From Emergomyces orientalis (Eukaryota; Ascomycota; Eurotiomycetes; Onygenales; Ajellomycetaceae), in contig MOWL01000047.1 in assembly GCA_002110485.1 (NCBI GenBank), positions 186,001-250,000 on the forward strand: a DNA stretch of 64,000 bases, in the 5' to 3' direction. Numbering within the stretch: the first letter of the stretch is position 1; the number at the start of each line of letters is the position of its first letter. The notes beneath the pieces are model-generated. The model ran no database searches and was not told the origin of the DNA. It saw only the letters and a program-made list of their open reading frames with translations. Of this stretch, positions 22,763-33,632 are shown in pieces. A program made the position numbers and the translations under genes.

Positions 22763-23335
22763 TCAATCATCCTCTTCATTGGGATCGAAGATATCCCCTG
22801 CCTGAGTCTTCTCCAATCGCGCCCCATCATCCGTAACAATCTCCAAGCTCGGGACTAACACCACAAAAATCCGCGCGAGACCTTGCCCTCGATTGACCCA
22901 TTCATGATTTACCCCCCTGCACACAATAACATCATGTTCCTTCAGCACTTTCTCCTCTCCGCCATCCGTAATGAATCCAACGGTGCCGCTAAGAATAACA
23001 GCATAGTCCAAGCTCAGCGTGCGGTGGAACCATCCCGATTCTGAAGGAGGGAGGTCAAGAATGCGACATGAAGCTCCCTTGGTGTCAGCGAGGGGAACGA
23101 GGGTTTTATGCGGGTCGGAAAGTGAGCGTTGGTTGTTTGCGGGGAAGCTGCGCGAGCGGTGAATCTGGACGACGCCGAAGCCTGCGTCTGGGCCCGGCAC
23201 TGAGAAGTGAGGGCTGGTGGTGGGGTCGTAAGGGGTGAGAAGGTCGTCTGAAGCAAAGTAGCCGTTGCCCTTGGAGTCACTGGCGGTGATTACGCGACGG
23301 ATGGGGACTCCCATGATTAACGGTGGGGAAGACAT
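22763..23335 (-). CDS. Cupin-domain protein, 190 aa
   Basis: Single-exon small cytosolic protein with one conserved beta-barrel (cupin_2) fold at about residues 85-165. Motif 1 region is SGWFHRTLSLDYAVILSGTVGF and motif 2 region is HDVIVCRGVNHEWVNRG. The metal ligands are partly replaced: motif 1 has one His (WFHRTLSLDYAVIL) and motif 2 has a conserved His in NHEWVN. Fungal members are often annotated simply as cupin-domain proteins and occur beside biosynthetic genes. The start ATG (23335) gives MSSPPLIMGVPIRRVI. Its same-strand neighbour is the ADC-like gene, so a shared catabolic or biosynthetic role is possible but not shown. Confidence 0.9.
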   Translation of the reverse strand: MSSPPLIMGVPIRRVITASDSKGNGYFASDDLLTPYDPTTSPHFSVPGPDAGFGVVQIHRSRSFPANNQRSLSDPHKTLVPLADTKGASCRILDLPPSESGWFHRTLSLDYAVILSGTVGFITDGGEEKVLKEHDVIVCRGVNHEWVNRGQGLARIFVVLVPSLEIVTDDGARLEKTQAGDIFDPNEEDD

Positions 23336-24412
23336 TGTCTGAAATATGACTGTTTAGTGAGGGTTATGAGGCAGGTGGAGAGTTTTCAGAAAGGGGGGAA
23401 TTTGTTGTATGTTTTCAGTGAATGAGAATGCAGGTTGGCTCTATCCAAGAAGAGTAAACTGTGCTTTTATGTTTCCGGGCTCATGAGCCTGAACATAATT
23501 CTCCATTTTTAATGGCCCGATTGCATTTCGACATGCTCATGGAAGGGCGTGGAACGTTGGTGATAAGTCACCGGTTTAGTAATAACCATCATCGATGAGA
23601 TAGTAGTATACTATCACGTTGGAGGTTTATGTAGACAGACTGCTTGCGCTCCGACGTCATTTCGCGGCCTAGGAGTTGAGTCTCGTTGAGAGGAAGTTAT
23701 TGCATACTAACTCGCTCTGTTAAATTTTAATCGGTTGTTTTAATCGCGCATCACGCAAACGTTGTGAGAATCCATCGCTGTGGGGGTATCCTGAGATTCC
23801 ATGCCCACTGTTTTCTGCTGAGTAACTAAGCTTGATAAGCAGACACAACCCACTGGCCTGAGGTGTGGATCGTCAATTAGTTTGATTTTCAGCGCTCTGT
23901 GACCCCATCCTTATTTTTGGTGATCTGTTCTCTTTCAATGGACAGCCTTTCTCTTGGGTTCAAGAAACTTTTTCTCTAGTTGTCTAAGGCATTGAGATAA
24001 GAGTGGGGTCGAAGTTGCTAAGGCTCGTTCCGCATTGAATAATGGGAAATATCCGGGACACAGAGTCAGCTTGAAATGCGCATCAACATGCCACTTCAGG
24101 GGTTTTTATATAAATATCTCGATTGATTGCTTTGCGTGGGTTTGGTTGTCTGTTATGTTTTTGATTGAACAATATCGTGTTTGCAACTGCAGCGGGTGGC
24201 ATTACTAATACTGACCAGTTAATTTGCAATTCCCAGTGATGGTGATGCTCCGAAGAGAATCGATCTACTTAAAGTTATGAAAATATAGAGCCACGCTCCT
24301 AAACATAAGTAAACCAGTCACTATTAACATAACGCTACATATATGCAAAGTAGATGAATAGGCCATATGCAGTTCGCTAAGTAAGCAGGGCATCCCGCCT
24401 AACCGATGTCCG
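23336..24412. other. Intergenic region, cupin to CTF18
   Basis: Promoter of the cupin gene and 3' UTR of CTF18. No gene is supported. Confidence 0.5.
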
Positions 24413-27400
24413 TCACAACCCCAATAGTAACTCGTTTAGCGTCACCCGTTTACGGACTGCATTCGAATACCCCTCATGAAAACTAACCCACGCTTTTTTC
24501 CGCTCTGGCAGCTTCATCATTGTTTTAATTGGCGTTTCAGCAGCACCGTTGCCAACTCCGCGAGAATTGGGCCGCGCTTCGTTCACAATAACTCGGCCAA
24601 AGAAATCACGTTTGGGTCTGTTTATTCTGGAGGATAAGTTAAGCTGGTTTAAGCTATCTGGGCCGTTGATTTCCTTGGAGGTATTGTTGTTATCGTGGGA
24701 AGGATCGTCGCGTTTGGGTTCGTTTAACCTTGCCTGGCTTGCTTGAGACCGTTGGCGGAGGATTTCTTTTTCGTATTCTTGCTGCAAAACCTGGCGGACA
24801 GCGTATCGGACAGGTGCTGACGATCCGCTGCCTTTTAGCTTCGAAAACATGGTTAATGTGTCGAGGGGTCTGGAGGCGAGATTGTCAGCTAGGAATATTT
24901 GAAACCAATGCCGTCGAGAGGCAGATAGATGCAAGGTGAAATTGTGGGGGGAGGCAAGATGGGAAACACTTACGGCTCCATCCTGTAAACCCAGCCATTA
25001 TGGGCACCAGTTTCGTTCTCTATCCTCGTATTCTCAAACTTTACGCCTATGCCACTCATTACTCTCACTGCCGACCTGACAAGTGCACGTTCAGTCTCCT
25101 TGCGTACACTAGCGACCCCCCTTTGACTACCACTTCCTCCAACAACCACTGGTTTGATTTCAGGAGCCAGCATTCTGATGAGATTCGGAACGAGGTCTAT
25201 GATAATTGATTCTGTGGAACGAAACGAGCGAAGAACAGGAGGCGAGAAGGTCGATTGAAATTCTGTTATGATGGCACGATTCTGTTTTTGCGCTTCAAAG
25301 GCTGCGAAATCTGCCTTCGGGCCGGAAAAAGGGTGTGCGTTTTCGTCGTCTTCATTATCTATGTGGGGTTTATCGCCTTCCCAATTTTGTCGGTTGGAAG
25401 AGGAGAAGAGGTGATGGAATGCGATAACAGACTGGCTAAGATATGGATTGAGTTCCCAGTCTTGATTCGTGTAGACCTTGGATGATATCATGTCATGGAA
25501 ATGCAGCCACTCGTACGCTGCATTCGGTTTGGAGAGAATGGTATCATCTTGGTACGTTTTGGTTGGATAAGCAGCAAAACATTCCGTAATACAGCGGTCA
25601 TATTCGCCTGCAGCATCTACCATCTCCCTGAGACGATTAACAGCATGTCGTTTGCGAAGATCAGAGACTCCAACGGGGAGTCTTGCATCGCCGCCGAAAA
25701 AGGGGTCTTGGAAAATTTGTGTAGAGATGGGTGCATTTGGGAAGCCGGCCCCATCAAGGAAAACCCGCTCAACAATATCTTTCGTTCCGCCGCGTCCTAA
25801 TCCACGAGCTGATGAGCCATCTCTTGTCGAGTCGTTTAGGATGTGTTGCTCGACCCACTTCCTCGTGAGTCTGATGTTAGCTGTTAGACTAGTAGCGCGG
25901 AGTTTATGTGCTATCCATTCTCCCGCTACTAACACCCCTCGAATATCACCCTCCCCAACGCCGCGGTTGTTTGTTCGGCGGTCCCTGCTGCTAGTCAGAC
26001 CCCACGAAGCTTCGCACAGGCGTCTTACTCCGTCTCCATCGCATGGGATGCCCTCCCTTTCGAAGACACTTTTCATTCGTAAAACTACCTTGTCCAGAGA
26101 CGCTTGTCGAACATGGATAATTTCGGCGGTCGAGGAAGCTCGTAATGGGCGGAGACTAGGGTGGTAAACATCGTTGCATATAAGGACCAGAGGCCTAAGG
26201 AGGCGGAATTTATCTCCCTTTTTAGATCCCCTTTTGTGAGTCGAAGTAGATTCTGAGGCATTGCTGGAATTCCTTTGGTCCAACATGACGAGGTCTATCA
26301 ATGCTTTCATGAAACCTCCCTCACCACCACTTGAACCACTAACCACCCCATCGACTTCATCAACGACGACGCAAACAGGCTTGCCAGGTTTTCGAATCCT
26401 TTTGCCACCTGCGTCTACAGTCACCCCTTTCACATTTTCTGTACCGACGGCGTCTCGAATTCGACCTTTGACAACATCTCGACTTCTTTCGTCACTTGCA
26501 TTGATCTCTAGCACTTCGTATCCTGCCTGTTTTGCGCATACATGAGCAAGAGTAGTTTTGCCAAGCCCAGGCGGCCCTGTTAGCAGCAAAATTTTTCGGT
26601 GGGCGCGTTCTTCGAAATCGGTTGTCGTGGAGTTCTTGGGTTTTAACTTGGCTAGTCCAGGAAATACAATAGAGTCCCATCCCTTAAGCCAACGTAAAAC
26701 AGAGCGATGTGTCCGTTCATCACCAATGAGATCCTTAAATTTTCGCGCGCGGTACTTTTCCGTCCACATAAGGCTTGATCCTTTACTTGTCTGAGGTGCA
26801 TCTCCCACTTCAATGGACGGTTGGTGAGCAGGAACTCGTGAAAGACAGCTATTTCCCTGCGCATCTTCGATTGCGATATCGTCAAGTAGTTTGTGAATGT
26901 CGATACCATAGTAACTTTTCTTGGCTCTGCCTGGAGCTGTAGTTGAACGTTCTGCAATTGTTTGCTCATAGGAAACAGGGGCAGTCCCCGCTCTCTTTTG
27001 GAGATTAACGATTTTACCAGAACACGTCCGGATAGTCACCGGTTCTTTTGAATTTGCTTCCATGCGTGTCGGAAATATGAAGTTGGAAGCGTCTCCAATC
27101 CCGTAGATTGTACTGGAACCGGACGGCGCACTTGGATATGAAGGATTTGCATCCAATGCTGTATTTGATGGCGGGGCATTGTAGCTTTTATTCGGTGATA
27201 CACTGTCGGTGCTGAAATCGGCAAATGGATATACATCGTGCTCATCATCCTCCTCATCAAGAAACGGTCCTATTCTCTTAGGGCGTTTGGGAGACAGGGC
27301 TGCAAGGGTAACATCTGCTTTCCTTTTCCCTTGGTCTGTAAGTGACCCTCCGTCACGCCCTGAGGGTGTTTTATCTCCGGAAGGGGATAGTATATCCATA

Positions 27401-27471
27401 TTGATTGACGGGGATGAAGAGGGGATGAGTGTATCGGACGATAGGTTGGTGGATATCGCTGTGTCGTGCAT
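24413..27471 (-). CDS. CTF18: Chromosome transmission fidelity protein 18 (alternative clamp loader large subunit)
   Basis: Large subunit of the Ctf18-RFC complex, which loads or unloads PCNA and supports sister-chromatid cohesion and checkpoint signalling; nuclear. Two exons: 27471-24974 and 24869-24413; 984 aa. The AAA+ module starts at MWTEKYRARKFKDLIGDE (about 235-252). Walker A is GPPGLGKT (299-306), Walker B CVVVDEVDG (367-375), and the NASDERS motif lies near 324-330. The C-terminal exon carries the conserved tail that binds Ctf8/Dcc1 in yeast: VRYAVRQVLQQEYEKE, RDFFGRVI and WVSFHEGYSNAVRKRVTLNE. The junction gives VYRMEP-PLDTLTMF. The first ATG in frame is used; the frame is open slightly further but without ATG. 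Upstream lies a cluster of ACGCG motifs fitting G1/S control. Confidence 0.95.
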
Positions 27472-28145
27472 ATTACCCAAAAATGTGTATGGAGATCCCT
27501 TCTAGATATTACTCCTATTAGCAATTAATTTCTCTGCGCCTGGAATCAGGAATTCAGATCAAATCCTCTCAAATTTGCTTACCCGGGACAATTGTGATAG
27601 AGGGCTTCACGTACTCGTTTAAAGTAAGCCTTTTTTTATCCGGACACAAATTGAATATTGGATCGTATATCTCATTCTTCAAACACGCGAAAAACGCGTT
27701 GGAGTCGCGTTAAAGCAATAAATTTGGTGCCTGAGGCAGTATAAGCTGCTGACTAAGGTTTGTTCCCGGTTAATAATTAATCCGTAACATGGCACCTTTG
27801 GACTCCTTGGGCTGCCGTAGCACACACCCCAACACCGCTAGTCCGTATCCGGCTAGCTGACAGAGCCTCCAAAAGCGCGAGTTTTTGGCGATTGATTTAT
27901 TGAGACAGATCCGTGTTCGTTGCAGCTATACCGATACATCCCATCCCATCGAGCTTGATAGTGACTCCAGACCTGCTTAATTGCCAATATCTGAGCGCTC
28001 AAGTTGTCGCGTTTTGTTTCGTGGGTTTCCGAAAACGACCTTGAGGATAGATCCTATTTGACAGTATCTCTTTTTCCTGCGCAGGCGGATAGCCTGGACC
28101 GACCAAGCCTGTAACCTTTCTTTATTTCTTTGTGCCACATCCAAA
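27472..28145. other. Divergent promoter between CTF18 and SWI3/RSC8 genes
   Basis: 674-bp bidirectional promoter, carrying the ACGCG cluster at 27684-27710. No gene. Confidence 0.7.
27684..27710. promoter_or_regulatory. MCB/SCB cluster upstream of CTF18
   Basis: Within 27 bp there are CACGCGAAAA (SCB-like CGCGAAA), a perfect ACGCGT (27694-27699) and TCGCGT. It is about 220 bp upstream of the CTF18 ATG. Motif match is direct; MBF binding is inferred. Confidence 0.55.
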
Positions 28146-30523
28146 ATGGAGGATCTAAATGCAACTTCAGGCGAGATGGTTACCGATAGTCAGGCCGTCA
28201 CCGCCCCCCAGGATGGGCAATCGGCGACTGAGGTGCCTGCCGCCACACAATCTCCCAGCCACGTCTCAGGTAGGTTGCGCCCGCTGGCATTATTGGTGAC
28301 CTTTAATGCCCGTTTACTTTGGCATATAACTGTTTTGTGTGGTTGCTTATAATACGCTTTGTAATTTAGGCTCACAATCCCAACCCCTTTCGCCTGCTAA
28401 AGCAGACCAAGACGCTCCGATCTCAGATAATCCATTGGATGCGCCTGCGTCCCCAAAACCCCAGAACGAAGAACTCGAACGAGAAGACGAGAAAATGGGC
28501 GGGACAGATACAGATGCGAAAAAGGAAAACGGTGTGGGAGACGAAGTTGGTGAAAATTCCGCAGCGCAGCAACAGCCAGTCGAAAACATTGATGGCCAAC
28601 CCGCGCAGACCAAAGCTTCTCTGGAGGCTTCGGCGCGCTCGCATCTGGTAGCCCAAACACATGCTATCATCCTCCCAAGCTACACGAGCTGGTTTGATAT
28701 GAACACGATTCATACTGTTGAAAAGAAAGCGCTTCCTGAATTTTTCAATAGTCGAAACCGCAGCAAAACGCCCGCCATCTACAAGGATTATCGTGATTTC
28801 ATGATCAACACTTATCGCTTGAGCCCTGTCGAGTATCTGACTGTTACTGCCTGCCGACGAAACTTAGCAGGTGACGTGTGTGCAATTATGCGTGTACACT
28901 CATTCCTAGAACATTGGGGATTGATCAACTACCAGGTATGCATCTGCCAAGCAATGAATGTGTGCATCGTTGTTTGTCTAACTTGAAATACAGGTGGATC
29001 CCCAGACAAGGCCATCCAATATTGGACCCCCCATGACAGGTCATTTCAGAGTTACTGCGGACACGCCTCGAGGTTTACAACCGTTCCAGCCAGCTCCTAA
29101 CGCCATCGTCACGCCCGGTAAACCTCACCCATCCACTGAACGGGCCGCATCTGCCACTCCAATTCCTAAAGGCGATCTAAACCTCGAGATTCGTCGCAAC
29201 ATCTATGACGATAAAGGCAAAGGCATCACACCTGCTGAGGACAAGGAGAAGCAGACAAATGGCGAAGCTGCAACCACAAATGGAACTGGCGCTGATTCTT
29301 CGATCAAGACAATGGAGGCTGCGGCGAAAGAACCAAGAAAGACCTTCCATTGTTATTCTTGTGGTATCGACTGCACACGGCTACGGTTCCATTACGCAAA
29401 AGCTGCTCCTGTGTCGAATAATCCCAATGCGCCGGATACAAAATACGATCTGTGTCCCAACTGCTTCTTGCAAGGCAGGCTACCGTCATCTCACCATGCT
29501 TCCGACTTTGTCAAATTGGAGGATAATCCGTATACCACTATTCCAGATCGGGATGCTCCATGGAGCAATTCAGAGCTACTCCTCCTTCTAGAGGGCCTGG
29601 AGAATTTCGACGACAACTGGCGACAGATTGCTCGTCATGTTGGCACCCGCACACCGGAAGAATGTGTCATGAAGTTCCTCCAGTTAGAAATTGAGGATAA
29701 ATATCTGGAGGACACTCAGGATAGTTCTCTGATCCGCGCGATGAGTGGAAGAGAGCCTATCAGCCAACTTGACAACCCCGTCCTCTCTGTTGTATCTTAC
29801 TTGGCTGAGATGGCTGAACCAGCAATTACCGCTGCAGCGGCAGGTCGATCGGTTGAGGAAATACGTCGCGAACTCCAGAAACAACTAGACAGAGGCTTTA
29901 CCGGTGCGGCACCCACCGAGAACCAAGATAAGGGCAAGGACAAGGACAAGGACAAGGACGAAGCCAAGGATAAGGACAAGGGCAAAGAAAGAGAAGGCAT
30001 GAAATCCGAAGATTCGATGGAAATTGACATTGCCAACGAACCTGAATCGTCAGCTGTTGTACGGAGCACAGGCGGCGACAAACAATCCTCGCGCCCTTCT
30101 ATCGCAGCTATCGGTCTGGCTACTGCTGCAGCCCGCGCAGCGGCTTTTGCCTCCAACGAAGAAAGAGAAATGACCCGCCTGGTCGCGGCGGCCGTCAACA
30201 TAACCCTACAAAAATTCGACATCAAGCTCGCCCAATTCACTGAGTTAGAAAAGATTATTGAAGCCGAGCGGAGAGATTTGGAACAGGGCCGGCAACAGCT
30301 TTTCCTTGACCGCATGGCGCTTAAGAAGAGAATCAAGGAAGTTCAAGATCTCCTTAAATCTTCTAGCCTGGAGGGGCCAGAGGAGGGAGCTGCGATGGCT
30401 GTCGATGCGGAAACGGTGGGCATTGGAGAACGTTATGGGTTCCAGCAACACGCTGCTGGACAAACAGCGACCCCTCAACCACCCAGCGCGCAAGGCGGAG
30501 ATTATAAAGCTTTTGAAATCTAA
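28146..30523 (+). CDS. SWI/SNF-RSC chromatin remodelling subunit, SWIRM-ZZ-SANT protein (Swi3/Rsc8/Ssr-like)
   Basis: Scaffold subunit of SWI/SNF or RSC remodellers; nuclear. Three exons: 28146-28269, 28370-28935, 28994-30523; 739 aa. Domains in order: acidic low-complexity N-terminus; SWIRM about 138-232 (begins AIILPSYTSWFDMNTIH, ends FLEHWGLINYQV); a ZZ-type zinc finger with CysCys pairs at 350/353 and 384/387; SANT about 418-463 (APWSNSELLLLLEGLENF to CVMKFLQL); a Lys/Asp repeat linker (540-563); and a C-terminal coiled coil (about 640-690, with LEKIIEAERRDLEQ and LKKRIKEVQDLL). The SWIRM domain is split by intron 2 just before its last residues. Swi3 and Rsc8 paralogues merge in many filamentous fungi, so the exact complex is not assigned. 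Confidence 0.94.
29925..29990 (+). repeat. Coding 6-bp repeat (Lys-Asp runs)
   Basis: Imperfect AAGGAC hexamers inside the SWI3/RSC8-like gene, coding for KDKDKD-type sequence between SANT and coiled coil. Confidence 0.85.
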
Positions 30524-31594
30524 AACTTTTTGATAATTGATCAGATTAAACACTGAAGTTTGGAAAGCTGGGGTGGTAGTGCGAGCTGTTGTGTGAGGGA
30601 GGGTGTTGATATCGACCTAAATAAATCGCGGGGTTGTCCCTAGTATGCCTGGGTTTTGTACGGAACTGTTTTCTCTTTTGTCTTCTCCACCAACGGCGCA
30701 AGTTCTCTGGATAGGTTTCTTTTATTTTTCCGTTTAGTTTTCCCTTCTTTTATTCTAGGGGCGGTTCTACAGCTGGCGGAGTTCTTTTTTTATATTTATA
30801 TTCTAGTTCCATTCACCCGTTTTGTCGTTTCCCAAGCACCTTTGTCCGTCTGCTCCACATCAGGGCGGGCGGGCAGAGAGAGAGAGGGAAATAAATGTTT
30901 GGCCTTTTCGGCCACTAAGTTCAGTTCAAAAGCCCCTTTTCACATTTCGCGTCTCAGAGAGAGTTTTTAAGTTATTCTCGGTTGAAAGATAGGATAATTG
31001 GAATTTTTCTTTTCACACTTTTTTTCCCCAGCCCAATATGTGTACAATTCGCTTGACAGTCGATATTTCATTAATCTTATTATGTCTTTTTTCTTTTCGA
31101 CCTTAATGGCAGACAGACCAGTTGTTCTTTTCCTTACCTTTTCCTTTTTTTTTTCTCGCCCTTTTCTCAACTTTTCCCTTGGTTCTGTAGTATTCTTGTT
31201 GGTTCGTTTTTCTTTTTTTCTTTTCTTTCCTTTTATATTTAAAATATAATGGCGTGAACCCTTGTATTGGTAGTGTTAGAAAATAAAGGTAGCTGATTGA
31301 GTTCCTTTCTACGTTACCCATTTATCTCTTACGGTATTTTTGTTGATTGGGAGGGATAGATTTCAGCTACAATAGTTAATAAGCTAATGGTCAGGCCTGA
31401 TGGTAGCTTTTTTGGATAGGGCTTGATGAACGCGGATGGTACAGTACTTGTAGTATTATGATATTAAATAGTGATAGTAATGGACATATTCTTACTTAGG
31501 TGCAATATAATATATAGTATAAACATTGATGCCACACACCTTTTTCCTCTGTATAATGTAGACATCTAACCCAGCTTATCGGGCGATAAATACA
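30524..31594. other. Convergent intergenic region
   Basis: 3' UTRs of the SWI3/RSC8-like and Rrn5-like genes. Very T-rich on the plus strand from 30660 to 31250. No gene is supported. Confidence 0.6.
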
Positions 31595-33292
31595 CTATTC
31601 AATTCTCCGCCTCTTTCTGCGATTCTCAGACAATTCCTCCTCAACAAGGGCTGTGTCTGGCCCGAATTCTTCCCATTCACTCCGATACAAAACGCGATCT
31701 CGCCAGTCTATCAGATCTTGTTTCGTTTTTCGAGTCCCCGGCGGCCTGACGGGAGCGCTTTTATCAACACCTCCCATCTCCACGTCGGAATACTCATTTT
31801 CAGGTAAGAGGCATTGCGGCGGGGATTGGCCGAGTTGTTTCCACAGCCGGAGTTCTTCAATACGGCTGGATGTCTGGTCAATGGATGCAGCGTGCATCTC
31901 CTCGGGATCGGATAGGGGTTCATCTTCAGCGGTATTGTTTGGTGACGAAGGGTTCGATACTGCTGAGGCGGAAGAATCGTTTTCGGACAGCTCCTCGGCT
32001 TCTGAATGGTTTTCGGATACAACAACTGACTGCGCAACGCTGCTGGCACGAGATATCCTTGATCTGGTTCCCTCTAGGGACAGCTCCTCCTCAACTTCGT
32101 CATATGTGAGAGGAACGGGTTTGAAGCCCTTAATATGTCGAATGTCTTCAACGTCTAAATTATGACGCCGTGGCGCACCTATCCAAAATTGTCGAGAATT
32201 ATGGCTCATTCTTAGCGTGTCCAATGCCGCTCCTACATCCTCCCTTCTTACCAGTTTTCCGCGCTGATATCCACCACGTTCTAGGGAGCGTAGACGTGAC
32301 ATCGCAAAGAATATGGAAGACTGTACCAAACGGCGTGTGAGGTTGACTGCTAAGGCATAGAAGTCGGCAAATGCCTCGCAACTCAAGGACGGCGTTGCAC
32401 CATCAACTCTGAGGTTGTACCAGTTATCTTCAATTCGGCGTTTGCCGGGATTCATGAAAATGCGCTCCGAAAGCAGAATCCAGTTCCCTGCATTTAGCAG
32501 CTGCGAAGTGGCTAGCATGCTTGGTGGCGGGCGTAAGTTGTTTGGATCTTCAGTCCCACCATCGTCAGAGCGGTCCCGCTCAGCGTCCAATTCATCCTCA
32601 ACCATCGCTGCAACGTGGCGATCAACCAGCCACATGTCTCCGTACTTCCGCCTCCCCGTGGTATTTTCGGTCCGCTCATCCTGTCGAGATAACGCCAGTG
32701 CATTGTCTTCCAAAGCCTGACAGCATTCTTCGCTAATCTCTGAGGCCGCGGGGATATCTGCGAGAATAAGGATCTTGCTATACCGGGTTTTAAGTTGTTG
32801 ATTTTCGAGACCATGATGTAGAACGGCGAGGTAATCCCGTATCTCCATCTCAGATTTTGATCCCAGAAGCGAAGCTATTTCTGGAATCCTACCTTTGCCC
32901 TTCTTTTCAAGGGCGTTGAATAATATCTCTTTCTCTTGAGAGCTCCAGGTAACAACCCCGATCTGCGAAGGCGGAAGGACGGATCCACTCGTAGCTGTGT
33001 CCCCAACAATTGCGTTTTCTGCAAACCTATTAAAGAGTTTAATATAGTTTTCAGTAGGAAGCTTCCTATTAGCCTGCGAACCGTTTCTCCGTGGCTGAAA
33101 CCGCTCGCCTGTGGAACCGCTGGATTGGGGTCTGGAAGGGCTGCTTAATTCCGTGCTTGACGCAAGCCTAAGATTTTGTAATGGAGGTGATGATGTAGTA
33201 AAGCCAGTGGGAAATATCCCACGGCTAAAGGAGTCACTATCGGAGGGGTCCTCTTCTTCGCCCGGGTCGTAGACACTTGCTGTGCTGCTCAT
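31595..33292 (-). CDS. Rrn5-like RNA polymerase I transcription factor (SANT/Myb domain)
   Basis: Probable subunit of the Pol I upstream activation machinery, nucleolar by inference. Single exon, 565 aa, starting MSSTASVYDPGEEEDP. After a Ser-rich N-terminus there is a divergent SANT/Myb-like domain at about residues 115-165 (TWSSQEKEILFNALEKKG, then IPEIASLLGSKSEMEIRDYL). The middle (about 215-385) is the conserved fungal Rrn5 region (KYGDMWLVDRHVAAMVEDEL, NAGNWILLSERIFMNP, ARAINLTRR-like AVNLTRRLVQSSIFFAMSRL). The C-terminus is acidic and ends in a basic RRKRRRIE tail, likely nuclear targeting. Assignment is by overall layout; a different SANT-domain transcription factor is the alternative. 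Confidence 0.7.
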   Translation of the reverse strand: MSSTASVYDPGEEEDPSDSDSFSRGIFPTGFTTSSPPLQNLRLASSTELSSPSRPQSSGSTGERFQPRRNGSQANRKLPTENYIKLFNRFAENAIVGDTATSGSVLPPSQIGVVTWSSQEKEILFNALEKKGKGRIPEIASLLGSKSEMEIRDYLAVLHHGLENQQLKTRYSKILILADIPAASEISEECCQALEDNALALSRQDERTENTTGRRKYGDMWLVDRHVAAMVEDELDAERDRSDDGGTEDPNNLRPPPSMLATSQLLNAGNWILLSERIFMNPGKRRIEDNWYNLRVDGATPSLSCEAFADFYALAVNLTRRLVQSSIFFAMSRLRSLERGGYQRGKLVRREDVGAALDTLRMSHNSRQFWIGAPRRHNLDVEDIRHIKGFKPVPLTYDEVEEELSLEGTRSRISRASSVAQSVVVSENHSEAEELSENDSSASAVSNPSSPNNTAEDEPLSDPEEMHAASIDQTSSRIEELRLWKQLGQSPPQCLLPENEYSDVEMGGVDKSAPVRPPGTRKTKQDLIDWRDRVLYRSEWEEFGPDTALVEEELSENRRKRRRIE

Positions 33293-33632
33293 GATGAAGG
33301 ATAGCTACTGATGGCAAGTTCCACCGCTGGTTAACATGCCCTGAACGAGGAAATGCTGGTAGAAGCAACATGACACCTTAACTTCTAACCAAGAAATACA
33401 ACGCAAAATTGTCAGTCATGAGAGGGTTGGAAATGTCTGATCGGTAGATGTTTTTGCTACAGAGGTATTTGGCGGAGAAATAAAATTATTTTGTAGAGTG
33501 CCTCCATCAAGTTAGAGTTTCAGGAGTTTGCAGTGTTTGCATCCATACTTTTACCAAGCTCGAGAACTGATATCATTTCCTCACCAACGGTTGAACGATA
33601 CTGAGTGAGCTTGATGTCAACAGTCATGGAAG
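33293..33632. other. Divergent promoter, Rrn5-like gene and IRC3
   Basis: Compact 340-bp bidirectional promoter. No distinctive motif noticed. Confidence 0.6.

Noticed and set aside
25652..26167. 171-codon plus-strand frame over CTF18
   Set aside because: Lies inside the AAA+ coding region on the opposite strand, without domain evidence.
29797..30336. 179-codon minus-strand frame over the SWI3/RSC8-like gene
   Set aside because: Ser/Leu-rich mirror of the KD/Ala-rich coding sequence; not a gene.
30656..31250. Phe/Leu-rich frames that look like membrane proteins
   Set aside because: Produced by T-rich 3' UTR sequence; no real transmembrane protein.
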